Assembly (NCBI RefSeq): GCF_001540865.1
Contig: NC_033635.1
Location: 5,578,559-5,642,558 of the forward strand
DNA: 64,000 bases
Direction: 5' to 3'
DNA from: Ananas comosus
Lineage: Eukaryota; Streptophyta; Magnoliopsida; Poales; Bromeliaceae
The notes under the pieces were generated by a model. It did not search any database and was not told the origin of the DNA. It saw nothing but the letters and a program-made list of their open reading frames with translations. Positions 1 through 13,014 of the stretch are shown here, one piece after another. The stretch's first letter is position 1, and every line of letters begins with the position of its first letter. A program made the position numbers and the translations under genes.

Positions 1-135
1 CATGACCCAGCCCCGCCCGCGTGGCGCTGACGTGGCGCTTGCGTGGCGAAACCAGGGCCATTTTTGCAAATAAAATTTTGACAGGGCCAATTTTAAAAAT
101 AAAATTTATCAAAGGGCTATTTGCAAAAAAGGCCC
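1..135. mobile_element. Partial terminal repeat of a foldback/MITE element cut by the window edge
   Basis: The first 135 bases carry 'gtggcg' motifs followed by stretches of the type 'ataaaattttgacagggcca'. The same layout (a CCACGT/GTGGCG block, then 'aataaaattt', then a 'ggccctc/ccctcc' end) forms the terminal inverted repeats of the element at about 18764-19507, so this is probably one arm of a related element whose other end lies outside the window. Assignment rests on visual similarity only. Confidence 0.4.
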
Positions 136-690
136 TCTCTGATTTCTTCGTGACTGCTGGACTGTTGAGGCTGTTGTTTATTGAATACTAGTGAAGGCCC
201 GCGCTTCGCAGCGAAAAATTTACATAATTTCTAAAATTTTTTGAATATACTATTCAACATTATTTACCAAAATTGGTTATAACATTTAAGCAAAACCGAT
301 CATTTGCGTAAGTGAAGAGTGAAGGAATCACATGTATAATCTGGACCATAAGTAGCTAAAAGTCTATCAAGAATGTAGGAAAAAAAAACCAATAAATTGA
401 GCTTCATGTAAATAGCAGAAAGATGAACCTTCGTTGTATAGGTTAAGACATGCATAGAGAAATCTCAAAAATATACAGGTAGAATAAATCAAGAAGTACT
501 GAACTATATAAATAGAAAGCAGGAAAAACAACACAAAAAACTAAGATTCAACTTTAAAAAAAACATAATGAAGAAAAAAAACATCATGTACTAAACTCTG
601 TGAATCTAATAAAAGATACTCCATAACTGGCTGAAAGAAAATTCAGAGCTAACAGTAACATTCCTTATAATAAACGGTTTTAGCCGTATA

Positions 691-843
691 ACCGACCGTC
701 CCTAGCGCAAGTAGTAAAAAAGCTTGATGGTTGGTACCCGAGACCCAAATTTGAATCCTAGTTGATTGACATTTCCAGCTAAGTTTATTTCTAAATGAAA
801 TAAACGAAGCGGGTAGCATGCTACCTTTCTCTAAAAAAAAAAA
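691..843 (+). mobile_element. tRNA-derived SINE with 14-bp target-site duplication
   Basis: A 153-bp insertion begins ACCGTCCCTAGCGCAAG, has an A-box-like TAGCGCAAGTAG and a B-box-like TTTGAATCC, and ends in a run of eleven or more A. It is flanked by a perfect 14-bp direct repeat, GTTTTAGCCGTATA, at 677-690 and 844-857. A Pol III-type internal promoter, an A-tail and a long target-site duplication together are the hallmarks of a SINE mobilised by LINE machinery. The intact duplication points to a fairly recent insertion. Confidence 0.88.
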
Positions 844-3800
844 GTTTTAGCCGTATAGGGAATACAATCTATAATTTTAGGGAATTACAAAGTCACCAAA
901 TTGAAGGGATAGAGATGCTAGCACTTCAATTCAAATATGAGATGATTGCAACAGGTTCTTCGCATAAGAGAAAGAAAGTGGTCGAGATTGTTACACATGT
1001 AAGGATCAAAACTTAGCTGTAAATACCATCAAGTTTTGATTAAATGCAAGTGGCCTCTAGATATAACGAAGGAATCAACTTAAAAAATGGAGGCAAGATA
1101 TTTATTTGCTCCTACAACAGTTTAGTAAGTAGAAAGTTTGAAGACTTATACACAGGTAAGACCTAATATACTTTTCTTCTTCAGAACCAAATATACTCTA
1201 TTGTAAATAATCATCAACCTTTAAACAAACATAGGCTCTGACCCTTATAGTACAATTCAGATTTCGGAGACCTGAATTCCGAACTCAGGATTCTGCTAGG
1301 CAATTTAGAATTTAGCTAGGCAATCCAGAGAAGGCATACAAAAGGAGTTCTACGAAATTTCCATGCAGCAAAATTCAGCTAGATAATTCAGAATCTAGCT
1401 AGCTAACTTAGATTCCAAATAAATGAAGCATACAGTTATAGTAAAAGATGGGAACTTCTCTTCCATGTTATAAAAATTTCCAGTAAGAATTCGATGCTAA
1501 TGTTGACAGTCAAAATCAAGGCACAAGGAAAATTCTTAGAGGAAAAATGGGACAAAAATTATTTAATTCTCAAATTCATACCTTACCAGCACGAAGCTTC
1601 CACAGTTTTAATCTTTCCAACACATAGTGAAAGAATCAGTAAATATCAAGCAATAACATCCATATAATATAGCTAATTTGGTTAGCTTAAATAGATTTCG
1701 AAGGAAATCGATTTGCATGGAAAGCAGTCAAAAATTGATTGAGGAGGCATCCATTTACCGCACAATCTTAGAAAAATGAGCTAATTGATACCAGTGAAAT
1801 TAATCAAAATCCCACGAAAAAAAAAATAAAAAAAAGTAAACAAATCCAATGAGGATAATTTTTTTTAACAAACAGCTGAAGAATTCATACAAAGCATATA
1901 AAAAACTCAATTCGATACCTGAAAAGTGGAATTCTCCATTAAGGATATACGGAGATTAAATATACTACCTTGAAACAGGAAGGGAATTTGCATAAGAGTG
2001 CAAGCAAAACCTGCACCTTTTGCAAATACCAATAATCACAAATTCAGAAAGGCTGCCGATGTAAGCGACGATTCAGAATTCGGAATTCAGATTTCTAAAT
2101 TCTGATTTCCATTTTTTTATATGTAATTCTAACCTTTGAGAATCTAGAAATTTGAATTCCGGAACACTCATGTTATAATTCAGTATTTTGTATTCGGATC
2201 TTTCATATACATCAAATATCTTGATGCGATTCAAATCAGATTTCTCAATTTGAAACTTTTATACACAGCAAATAGCTTGATGCAATTCAAAATTCCAAAT
2301 TCTCAATTCCGAATCTAGAATTCACTTAGATAAGTCGGAATTCAGGTAGACAATTCAGAATTCAAGTAGACAATTCAGAATTCCACGAAGAATATAGGAA
2401 AAATAAATATTCTTTGCTCAGACTCTCCCAGTTATCAAATATTATTACTTTGGAACAAAAGCCTGCTTGGTTAGTAAAGTTAATTGCATAAAAAACCCAC
2501 ATGCATACCGAAAGTATCCGGAGTACAAATAAAAGTGGCTGGTTGCCTATAGAATAGGCCGTCCAAAATACCACCATCGCTAACCAAGAAGGTACGGGCC
2601 TCTCTCAATTATCGTAACCATTTGGTATTCGAGGAATAGGTCATCATAGCATGGGAATTCAGAATTTAGCTATGCAATTTGGAATTTCACCAAGAATATG
2701 AGAAAAACAAATATACTCTGTTTAGAATTCATATTCAGTATTTACAAAACAGAATCTAGAGTACAGAATGAAAATCCATGTAAACTGTTGCTTATAAAAG
2801 GTTGTTGATTCAGGAATCAGAATTCATTCAGCTAGGTAATCGAGAATTCAGCTAGGCACTGTCGAATTCCATGAAGAATATAGGAAAATTAAATACACTG
2901 GTCTAGCTGAATTCTAGATTACCTAGTTGAATTCTGGAACTGAAATTCAGGATTCAAAATCCAGATTTGTATTCAGAGTTCACAGAATCCAATGAAGAAT
3001 ATAGGAAGAATAAATATATCTTGCCCACACTCTCGGGGGGGGAAAACGTTATTTAATTTAGGCCTTCCCCACAGAATAATTCCGAAAATTCAGAATTCAT
3101 ATTTAGAATTCAATGTCCACAATTTAGGATTCAAGATGTGAAACCATATAAAAGGTTGAAGCCGACTGCAAATTATATTAGACAAAAAAGGAAATTGGGA
3201 TCATAAAATCGTGATGCAATTGAATTCTAGAATACCGTTCATGCAGTTCAAAATTCTGAGCCGTAAGTTTTTTTACACATCAAATACCAGTTGCCTATAG
3301 AGAAGGCCATCCAAAATATTCGAAGGGAAAGTCACATAGCTTGGGAATTAAGAATTTAGCTACGCAGTTCGGTATTCCATGAAGAATATAAAGAAAATGA
3401 ATATACTTAGCTCAGACTCCCACAGTCATCAAACATCATTAAGTTAGCACTGGAGCCTACTTGGTTACAACTACAAACTGCATAAATGCACGTCAACTCT
3501 TAGTGCGGCTGCCACCATAATGCGCGTCAAAATTATCTAATGCTTTACCTGTGTTGACTTTGATAAAAACTAACAGAGGATTGATGGCCTGTTATGCAGC
3601 GAAAAAAATGACAGAGAATAGACAATAACAGAGATGAGAGCACCAAATATATCTATACCACAAGTTTAGTTAGGACTTGGATCATTATTAATATATCCAC
3701 CTAAAAGTGCAGATTCTGATGGATCATCTACATGCTTACATGAAAATGAAACGAAATCAACATAACATAATAATAAATAATTAAGAGGTTATTGACATAT

Positions 3801-4755
3801 CCAAGTATAACATAATTAACCATCTAATTAAACACCAGTGTTTTTGTAATCATCTATATTTCCATAAATGCACTCATTATGCACCACTAGAGAGTACAAT
3901 CTTCATAACCTTGTAACCATAGCCGAATACGCATAGCCACAGTTCCCCTAGAAATAAGGACATGAGTAGTAGCCACGAAGTATAAGAACAATAGGAAGTG
4001 GTTGCCTATGAGCAGGCCGTCCAAACTTCCGCTTGCTCCAAGCCAATATTTTTCACACTTTCACCTACTCATCATCATCGCCTCAAAGAAGAGCTAGAAA
4101 ATGGACAGAAACACCAAGGAATCGAAAAACCAAGTTTCAAATATTGCAAGATACCATGAAGCTTTTTGGGAGATGCCAATCTGCGAAACATCTATACTTT
4201 TTGTGATACTGCATGTTCTTGGTTGATTAAGTAATGTTCATAAAGACTCGGGTTAAAGGAAAATGCACCAAATAACTCTAAAAATTTAAATTAAAGCAAG
4301 CAAAGAGGAGTGAAACTTGAAGCATAATAAATTTTAGGAAACAACATATGCAATTTGTCATCTATCTTATGTAAATGCACTCAAGCAATTCTTCAGCTTC
4401 GTTTGCATGAAGATACGTGCAATTTATCATCTATCTTATGTAAAGGATTAAATATTCAAAGCCATCATTTTCAGCATTTTCTCACAAAGAATCTGTAAAA
4501 AAAATTTCTAAGAAATTATGCTGCAACCAATCAGAAATAAAATATCTGATGATCATATTTGGCTACTGAGTAAACATGAAGTGACTCAATGTCAAAACTT
4601 GTGCAAGTAAAGAATGGGAAAAAGAGACTTGAATTTCTAAAGATGCAAACTTGGCATGTGAAAAAATCCATAAGAAAAGTTTTCGAATGTGCAAAAGATT
4701 TCCCTTTGATGAAACTAAAACTTTAAATTAAACTATCCTTTGGTTGTATGAATTT

Positions 4756-5078
4756 CTAAATGCAACCAGCATGGTTAATAATTTATCTTATAGCACCAGA
4801 AGACATCACAACCAACCAGTCTCGTTGCATATATAGTCTCTTTGATCTAAAATCATGCACTATCAGCAAATTCATATTGGGCTTATAGTTTTTTTATCTA
4901 TTTTATTTTCAAGCGACTAAATGCAACCAGCATGGTTAATAATTTCTTATAGCACCAGAAGACATCACATCGAACCAGTCTCATTGCATATATAGTCTCT
5001 TTGATCTAAAATCATGCACTATCAGCAAATCCATATTGGTCTTATAGTTTTTTGATCTATTTTATTTTTCAAGTTATC
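4756..5078. repeat. Two-copy tandem duplication, period about 161 bp
   Basis: The segment beginning 'ctaaatgcaaccagcatgg' at 4756 repeats from 4917 with a few substitutions and a small deletion. Both copies contain 'atcatgcactatcagcaaa' and end in T-rich 'gatctattttattt'. A shorter T-rich block ending 'ctagatttatttatttgttta' is repeated again at about 5105-5200. No coding potential was seen. Confidence 0.85.
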
Positions 5079-6748
5079 TTTAGGTTTTTTTTGCTGTTTC
5101 CTTTTCTAGATTTATTTATTTGTTTATATTTTTTTATTTTCCAACTGATCTTTAGTTTGTTTTTTGCGTTTTTTTCTTTCTAGATTTATTTATTTGTTTA
5201 TGCAAAAAACGATGCAGCGCAAGAAACCAACCAAATAACCCAACCAAATAGCCCAGATGAATGGAGTTAGGAATAAACCTTTTGAAAATATAGAGTTTTA
5301 GCAATAATTTGGCTTAGTAGTGAATGGAATATATTCGGCTATTTACAAACAATCTTTTAAAAAGTGCACCCAAAAGATAAGGACAGCAAGAAGTGGTTAC
5401 CAAGTAGTACATTACGATCGGAGGGAAATGTGTGCAACTACTCGTAATAAGAACAGTCAGAAGCGGCTGCCTATGAGTAGACTGCCCAAACTTCCATATC
5501 ATCATAGATTTTTTGCATAAACAGGGCATTTGAAAGGAACAGCAAGGAATAAATGAAGCCAAGCAATATTAGTAAAATAACAATCCATCGAAGCAGAACA
5601 GTTCCATTCTTTTCATAAAACAATAATTTCTATACAATAAACCTAAATTGGTTAACATAAATACATTTCCAAGGAAAACATCTTAGGGAAAACAGAAAAT
5701 TGATACCATAGAAATTAAGCAAAAGCTCCACAAAGTAGTCTTAAGGGGAAATCAAAAAAGAAAGGGAAACGAAGTGAGAAACCAGCAAAAAAAGGGAAAA
5801 AAATTGCAGCAAAGAGTTTTTTACCAAACGCGCATTTTAAAAGGGGAAACAAATTTATTATAGTATCTATGGGTGGAAGATTCAGCAGGCATATGCTGAA
5901 CCAAAGCAACTAATGAGTAGAGTACCCAAATCCTCGACCGGCCTATAAAACGAATACTCGGAAGAAAGATGTAAAGCTTTATATTAAATCAACTTGTGAT
6001 AATTGCGCCAAAAACTATACATGAATGAGAATCCAAATCCCCAACCGGACTATAAAATGACGATGCATCGAAATAAGATGTAAAACTCTATATTAATAAC
6101 TCTGTGAAATCACACAAAATAGTATACATGAATAAGGATGGAAATAAACAAATATAATATGCTCAGACCCCACCCACCCCCCCCCCCCCCCCCCCCCGGC
6201 CATCAAACATAATTAGCTTGCACAGCAGACTTCTTGATTAATAATGACATCTAAGTGCAACCTATATGTACACCGCAACTATTCTCAGCACAATGAGAGC
6301 AACCTTGCCTATGTAGTAGGCCATCCAAGCACGCTCACAATTAGCCAAGAAGGCCAGGTCCTTTCAATTATCGCAACCACCAGACGTATTCAAGTGGAAG
6401 GGCATCATAGTAATGGGCCAAAAGAGGAGTAAGCAAAGACCCAAAAAACAATAAGCCTCCTTTCAATTAGCACAATCACCAGACATTAAAGGGGAAGGGC
6501 ATCATAGCAATGGGGCAAAAGAGGAGTAGGCAAAGGCCCAAAAAAAAAAAACGGGGGGGGCAAGCAGATAAAGGACACAACTACGAAAAGCAACAAAGAA
6601 CCTAGTGCAAGGAGGAAGACATAGGAAACCTGCAGGAATCAAAAAGGGACTCTTTCAATTGTTTAGTTGAATGCTTAATTACGTAGAACTACCCTGAATA
6701 ACCTAGCAGAATTCTAAGCTCAGATTTCAGAATTCTTTAATCTAAAAC

Positions 6749-7030
6749 ATAGACAAAGGTAAATCAAAATAGGGCATGCAAGCTTTTATTTGCAGAATTC
6801 TGGAAATGCAAGCTTTTATATTTCTTGAATCTAAATTGCATGAAGACTGGGAATTCACATTTCATATAAGACACCTTTTATATAATACATGGACAAAAAG
6901 TCAATCAAAACAGGGTATGCAAGTTTTTATTTGCAGAATTCTGAAAATGCATGCTTTTATATGCAGTTTTTATATGCAGGTTTTATTTATACAGAGTGCT
7001 GCATTCTGAAATATATGCAGCTTTTATAAG
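6749..7030. repeat. Two-copy tandem duplication, period about 141 bp
   Basis: The block 'gacaaaggtaaatcaaaata' followed by 'gcatgcaagcttttatttgc' recurs about 141 bp later with scattered substitutions. The second copy is followed by further short 'ttttatatgcag' repeats. It lies within the GAATTC-rich repeat field. Confidence 0.7.
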
Positions 7031-7597
7031 CAGTTCGTGGTGTATACAAAAGCCAACAACTAAACACAATAAATTAGAAGTAATGATATGCACGTTAGAA
7101 AACTTTAGGCAAAAAAGAAATGGCCAAATGCATCTCTCTAGTCAAAGCTAACACAACCACTCTCAATATAGAGTAAATCAAGACAGAATCACGAAAAGGT
7201 AAAGCTTAGAAAGTATAAAAAACAAAGGTCAGAAAATATAAAGAACAGAGCGCTTTATGGAGAATGCTTGCAAATTAGGAACAAAGAGCGAGAAGCCAAG
7301 GCTTCAAGTTTAATCTGATCTGCTAGCAACAAAATCAAGAATTAAAGAAGACTCCCCTTAAAAAGTTTCTTTTATTTTTTTAACAACTTTTTGAAGCAGG
7401 GATAGACCTCTTCTTAAATATATAGGGCTAGGCGTAGTGAGAACCAACGTAAACTTAAAAGGCAAGAAAGATGCATTAGGTTATGATTGAATCAAAAGAA
7501 AGGTCAAACCAACATAACCAAAAGGCTGATACATAAGGTCAACACGCAAAAAAAAAAAGGGAAATAGACCAAAATTAGGGTTTAAATTTCCCCTGCC

Positions 7598-7790
7598 ATG
7601 CAAATTGTGTTACTTCTAAAACGCCAAAACACTAAACGCCTAATAGGGGCATTGTCGAGTTAATTGAAACTTTTTTTTCATGATAGCCTACTATGCAAAT
7701 TGTGCTACTTTCAAAATGCCTAAACACTAAACACGTATTCACCTTTTTTATAAGTATTGCCGAGGAAATTGAAACCCAAACTGAGAGCCC
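7598..7790. repeat. Imperfect tandem duplication, period about 95 bp
   Basis: The motif 'atgcaaattgtg(t/c)tactt' followed by 'aaacactaaac' occurs at 7598 and again at 7693, each followed by a 'tattgccgag/cattgtcgag' and 'aattgaaac' block. It is non-coding and diverged. Confidence 0.65.
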
Positions 7791-8781
7791 TAATAAGTGA
7801 ATAGTGTTGGGAAGAAGCAAAGAATTCTCACAAATCTAAAAATATCCAAACTTGAATATAAGAAGAGAAAAATCTGAAAAGTTGAAACCATCTAGCAGGT
7901 AAATATGTTGATACGCAACTGCTCACTATGCAGAAATTATCAGTGTCCTAGTATCTAATCTAGTTTTAACATCCATAAAGCAAGAACTCCAAATCAGTTA
8001 CTCCAAATAGAACATAAACAAACAGTAAATACATTTCATCAAAAATTAATTCCACTCCTATGAAGCTGCAATTAATTAGATTCTTACCTTAGTGTTGTAA
8101 GGAACGGCCATTGCTGTAAGCTTTCCAAGAATTTCCAGAGAAACAAAAGCACAGATGAGCCAATATATCAACTTGAGATTGTATCGAGTCTTTGGTAAAA
8201 TAAGTAATAGTGGCAGAGTAGAAGAAAAGGCTGAGAAATAAAAAATGTCATTGGCATTTAGTTCTAATGCAAACGTCTAAGAACACCTTCTAGTAACAAA
8301 AGTTATTTAATATAAATGGAAACCAAGATACTGATTCAACGCAGGAAATATGAGTAAATTCATTGGCAAGAAACTTTGTTGTTAATGTGACCACAATTTC
8401 ATCCTAGGATATTATATGACTAAGAATGGGAAATAATCAAGTAATAAATGCCAAAGATGAGTAAATCCATTTCTATCACCCTTACATAGTATTACCATCT
8501 AAGATCAATTTTCCAAGGTGCTACACCAAACCTTCTCTTTACAACCCCTCAAAAAGCAAATGTGCTAAGCAGCCTAAGCTATTATCAGTTTATCACTATC
8601 ATCTAAAGATTCAATCAAGGATCAGAGGTTTTAAAGGAAATAAACAGTATCAGAGCTTGCTGTTGACAATGGGAAAAGATGGCATAGCATTTAAATGGAT
8701 ATTAGTTCATTTGCAAAACTTCCAGATGATGCAATAACCCAAAACTCGAAAATTTTATAAGCCAAAATTTAGAGCACTAAC

Positions 8782-8888
8782 CTTCAACTCTCTCTTGCGA
8801 TCGATCACAAAGTCTGTATTTGGGCCATAAAGCCGAATATTCAAAACAGAATCAACAGCACTGTCTTCTCTCACAGATACTTTCAGCA
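8782..8888 (-). pseudogene. Ethanolamine kinase, single internal exon (gene fragment or part of a larger gene)
   Basis: On the minus strand a 107-nt exon lies between acceptor 'tttctttag' and donor 'gttagt' and stays open throughout. It encodes a segment reading LKVSVRED, then SVLNIRLYGPNTDFVIDR and KRELK. This matches the N-lobe of plant ethanolamine kinases (EMB1187-type), where LLKVSV is followed by RLYGPNT and a D/NRERE helix. The enzyme phosphorylates ethanolamine at the first step of the CDP-ethanolamine route to phosphatidylethanolamine. The flanking exons (GGITN upstream; the AGFGAKLLG and HNDLLSGN motifs downstream) were not found on either side. Either the remaining exons lie beyond the left edge and near the N gap, separated by very large introns, or this is a relict. 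Family call is firm; gene status is open. Confidence 0.62.
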
Positions 8889-11044
8889 CTAAAGAAATGA
8901 AGACCAAATGTCAGTTACATTGCGCGGTTTCGGCGCTATATATGTGTATATATATTTATATATATATATCTAACAAAAGGTCCGATATCCAAATTTAAAT
9001 AGATAAAAACCCATTGCTGAGCTCACTGTCCTATCAAAAAACACAGATTTTTGCATCCCAAATGAGCAATCAAAGGGTAAAAAAAAATAACATATCGAAG
9101 CCCTTAGGCGCACACCTCGTAGTGCGCCACGTGCCTAGGCACAAGAAGGCCTTTGGGCCTTTTTGTGCCTCGCGACTTTTGAAACACTGCTACAACCAGT
9201 AGTGGAGCGAATCTGCCCCCAACATTTTATAGCCCGCCAGCTACATATCGAAATGAATAATATTATTTAAGCCATTGGAACAACTAAATGTACATTCTTG
9301 AGTAGTGGAAAATTCCTAATAACTTTAGATTCGATCCATCTTTAATAAAATATATATTTCATCTCTGTTGGCACTGTAAAACAGTCTATTTAACTCATTT
9401 TTTCTGTACATTTTTGCTCAAAAGGGAAGTTTTTATTGTTTCAAAGTGGCATAAGGAGAATCATTTTATTCTAAATGAAGAAAAATCTCAAACCAAGTAA
9501 GCTTTATATTCTAAGGTAGCAGCAAACCAAGTGGACACGACCAACCAATGACCTGTGGTAGGTTTCCTTACTGAAAAGGATTCCTGTGAGTTCTGACATT
9601 ATCAACTTTCAATATACTATAAAAACTTGATACTATGCACTTCTATGAAGCTTTCTCTGTAAGGGTTTTACTATATTCAAGTAATTATGTTTGGTAATCT
9701 AGGGAGTTGAATTATTGCTTTAATTAGATTAATATGATTGCAGAAAATGGTGTAAAAAATAGAGTTTAGTTTGAAAAACTGAGCCAATATGCCTAAACTA
9801 AATGTTGATGAAAGTCCTAATTACAGAAGTTTTTGTCTAATTGCAGTTGAAAGTCCTAATTATAGAAGTTGGATCAGTAGTTATGCTATAGTTGGGGGAG
9901 AAGACCCCTTTATGGTGCTCAATTTACTAATAGGATTTTTTCTTTTTCTTGTTTAGTTTAGAAGTTGACCTAAGAAACACAAGTACAAACAAAGCACAAA
10001 AGTTTTGAAGTCCTCTAGAGTTTTGTTCCTAAACTTCCAGATAGAGATATGCCATTAAAAGTAATTGAACAAATGTCTCAATGATAAATATTTTCTAACA
10101 ATAGTATACTATTGGAAAAAGGGAAAGAAAATTCGTATACGTGGCAAGTGAAATTGGGTGATAGTTTTATAGATTGAAGAACAATAGTGCTGTAGCTTTG
10201 TATGGGTAATCTGGCTACTTTTCCCTTAAAAACTCAAGGCATGATTTGGTTTTGAATGGCATATAGTTTCCAAATTGGAGAGTCAAATTTTAGAAACTAA
10301 AGAGCAGAAGATAAAAGTAATCAATTATCAACTCAGCTAATAGCAAGCTTAACACCAACGACAATAAAATACAGAAATGTATTGAAATAATTTTGCAGAT
10401 TAGCACTTAGGGGCGCGCCCGAATATCCTAATTATACAAAACATAATTACCTTGCTAAAGGCCTTATGATAAGCCTTATTGACAATGGAAGAGATAATAC
10501 ATTAAATGCAGCTTGTTAAAGGCCCATTATCTTGCATCTCCTTTTGTGGTGGAGAGCATTTGAGATTGGTAAAAGAAAGGAATTAATTTGATAGTAGATC
10601 TATTTTTTAACAGTTGGAAGAAATAAGTAGAAAACATACTTATGTTGTTGAAAACTAAGATGAAACCAGACTAAGATGAAAGGAAGGGTGTTTTGGGGAT
10701 CGTAGAGAAAATAAAAATTGAGAATTTTTACCCTGAAGTGAAGGGTTTGAGGATAGGACTTCATCTACGGTTTTAAGGTCGAATTCGTTTCAACGGCGCA
10801 TAGGACCTACTTCTGAGTTGCTCCATTCCTGCAGGTTAACATCGAAAACTTCAAAAAGCTTGCCTACAGAGGGAGAGAAATAGATAAAGAGTTTGGGTGT
10901 GAGTGTTAGTAGGTCCATTCGGCAGGAAGAACCAGTTCGAGGGGAGGAGGCTGACACGGCATCATCCGCTGCTGCTTCTTCCCCACCACCACTGCTGCAT
11001 GCTCTGCGCTCTGCACCTGCTGCAGATACTCACATCCTCCTCTC
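8889..11044. other. Intergenic or intronic DNA, no gene recognised
   Basis: Mostly AT-rich, without recognisable coding sequence. At 9098-9180 a short GC-rich patch with 'ggcgcac', 'gtgcctaggcac' and 'gcgccacgtgcc' resembles a small MITE. At about 10900-11044 the composition turns GC-rich just before a run of Ns. That could be the 5' region of the minus-strand kinase gene, but I could not identify a coding exon there. Confidence 0.5.
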
Positions 11045-11069
11045 NNNNNNNNNNNNNNNNNNNNNNNNN
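11045..11069. other. Assembly gap of 25 N
   Basis: A run of 25 undetermined bases follows a GC-rich CT-repeat stretch. The true gap length is unknown. Sequence belonging to the neighbouring GC-rich patch may be missing. Confidence 0.99.
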
Positions 11070-11599
11070 TAATCACGATGATCTGACGTTTTAGCAATAT
11101 AGATTCAAAATCTATAAATATTATAAAAGATTTAAAAAATCCCGAATATTCAATAAATACCATCAAAGATACTTATATGTATTCGTTATAAGGAGCCTTA
11201 TAATCAAGCATTAAGAGCGTCGAGGGGGAGAGGGGGAGAGGAATTTGTTAGAATTTATTTATATATCTTTACTGTGATTAAGATAAAATTAGCATCGGAT
11301 ACTACAACGAAATTATCAAATCAAATTTTTACTATAAACCGGTCATAACACTTAACTTCAACTATTCTTATGCACTTATACATCAGATGCACCAAAAGCA
11401 CATAGTTTTCTCTCTCTTGCACGGCCAACTACCCAAGGAGTTAAAGTCGTTATTAGGCCTAGGTTTTGAAATTTTGGGTCCAAAAGTGATTATCGGCTCA
11501 ATGGAGGATTTAACGACCTCGTTTTCAAAATTTGCTTTAAATTTTTAGAATAAGTTTTAATTTTCGAAACCCAAAATTTGAAGTAGCTAAATCCTAATT

Positions 11600-12150
11600 C
11601 AAATCTGGTTGTGATTTTGGACTCATAACTAAATTAAATTTTTTATTTTACATTAAAATTTTAAATTTAAATTCAAATTTCAAATTTAAATTTTAAATTT
11701 ATATTTGAATTTTTAAATTTCAAATTCAAAGATTTATAATTTAAAATTCAAATACTAAATAAAATTTTAAATTTCAAATCTCAAATTTTAGATTTCAAAA
11801 TTCAAATCTTATTTCAAATTTTAAATTTAAGATAAAATTTGAAATTAGAAATTATAAAAAATTAAAAATATAGGTTTTCAAATGTTTATAATTCCATTTT
11901 TAATTTTTTTAATTTTTAAATTTTAATTTTGAATTTTGAATTTTGAATTTTAAATTTGAAATTTTATAATTTAAAGTTTTAAATTTTAAATATTCAAAAT
12001 TTAAATTTTAAATTTAAATTAATTTGAAATTGAAAGTTTAAGTTTAGATTTAAAATTTAAAATTTTACATTTTAAATTTTTAATATTCAAATTGTATTTT
12101 AATTAAAATATCAATTTTAAATTTTTTGGCACATTTAAACTATTTAATTT
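11600..12150. repeat. Low-complexity AAATTT-type DNA
   Basis: About 550 bp consist almost entirely of permutations of 'aaattt', 'caaattt' and 'taaattc', with many short inverted repeats. No open frame or regulatory motif could be picked out. Composition of this kind is common in intergenic plant DNA and can act as a matrix-attachment-like region, but that is not shown here. A (TA)n microsatellite follows at 12475-12516. Confidence 0.8.
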
Positions 12151-12473
12151 AGTAAGAAATATTAGCCGCAAACTCAAAAAATTTTGGCAAACAACTTTAA
12201 AAAATCACATCAGAAAAATATTTCCATCTAAACTCAGCTAAACTCTCTAATAAAGCTTTTAGCAAAATAAATCCTCCAAACCAAAATTAATTTTGCAAAA
12301 ATTATTTTTCCAGAATTTTGGCCAAAGGAGCCCAAGTATCTAGTATAATTAAAAAATTCTATTTTAATTAATATTTTTTAATTTACATTAATTTTGTCTG
12401 ATTTAAATAATTATCGAAAATATCTAATCCTAATTTAACTAGAAGCCTAGCACAATCTACTCAAGTTCTAACA

Positions 12474-12521
<48 letters not shown>

Positions 12522-12730
12522 TAATGTAAAAATGCTAATCATATCGATATATAGTAGTAATTCCTAATTCTACTCCTCATTGAGCTAGCAGTTGAAATAA
12601 ATTAACGAGACCCCTCGCACTCCAATCTTCGTTTTTTTTTTTTTCTAAAATTTCGACCTTCGAGATTTCCACCTTCGTAATTAAGCAGGCTCGTCCAGTT
12701 TACTCTCCCAGCTAGCTAGCAAATTAAACA

Positions 12731-12963
12731 GTAAGTTTAATTATCTATCTAATTCTTACCAAGTTCTTGATTCGTTTCGTGTGCGCGTTTCGTTTTTTAA
12801 GTTATCTCCGTGGAATTAACCGTTGATGTGCAAAATTTCTTGATTTCTTGATTTGTTTTCCCGTGTAATTTTGTTTCTTAATTTAGTTTGTTTGTGGAAT
12901 TGCATGCACGTACTGCTAAGTCTCTTAATTAATTGATTTCTCGCCATTACTAATTTGATACAG
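12731..12963 (+). other. Possible 5'-UTR intron of the NAC gene
   Basis: A consensus donor, GTAAGT, lies at 12731, and an acceptor 'tttgatacag' ends at 12963, about 50 bp before the likely start codon. The tract between them is T-rich, which fits a plant intron. If used, the upstream exon would end in 'aaattaaaca'. There is no transcript support. Confidence 0.4.
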
Positions 12964-13014
12964 TATATTTTCTTTATCCCTGGAGAAGGATTAGCGTGGG
13001 TGCGGAGATCGATC

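Larger units (their letters stand above)
1260..7100. repeat. Degenerate AT-rich repeat field, dense in GAATTC
   Basis: No gene was recognised here. From about 1260 to 3400 variants of 'cagaattcagctaggcaattcagaattc' recur, and GAATTC occurs about twenty times in roughly 2.1 kb, where chance predicts fewer than one. A second landmark, 'ttgcctatgagtaggccgtccaaa' in degenerate form, recurs near 2543, 3291, 4002, 5466 and 6304. These spacings are about 750, 710, 2x730 and 840 bp, which suggests an eroded tandem array with a unit of about 730 bp. Local duplications (4756-5078, 6749-7030) are listed separately. A run of 21 C lies at 6177-6197. The open frames here are short and show no conserved domain. 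Confidence 0.55.

Noticed and set aside
1572..1630. Possible minus-strand exon ending in a GTATGA donor (LERLKLWKLRAGK)
   Set aside because: Too short, no known family, and it lies in the degenerate repeat field.
8094..8121. Possible next kinase exon encoding AMAVPYNTK on the minus strand before a GTAAG donor
   Set aside because: It has an AG and a GT in suitable places, but it does not reproduce the conserved AIPYLSAAGFGAK sequence and the phase is doubtful.
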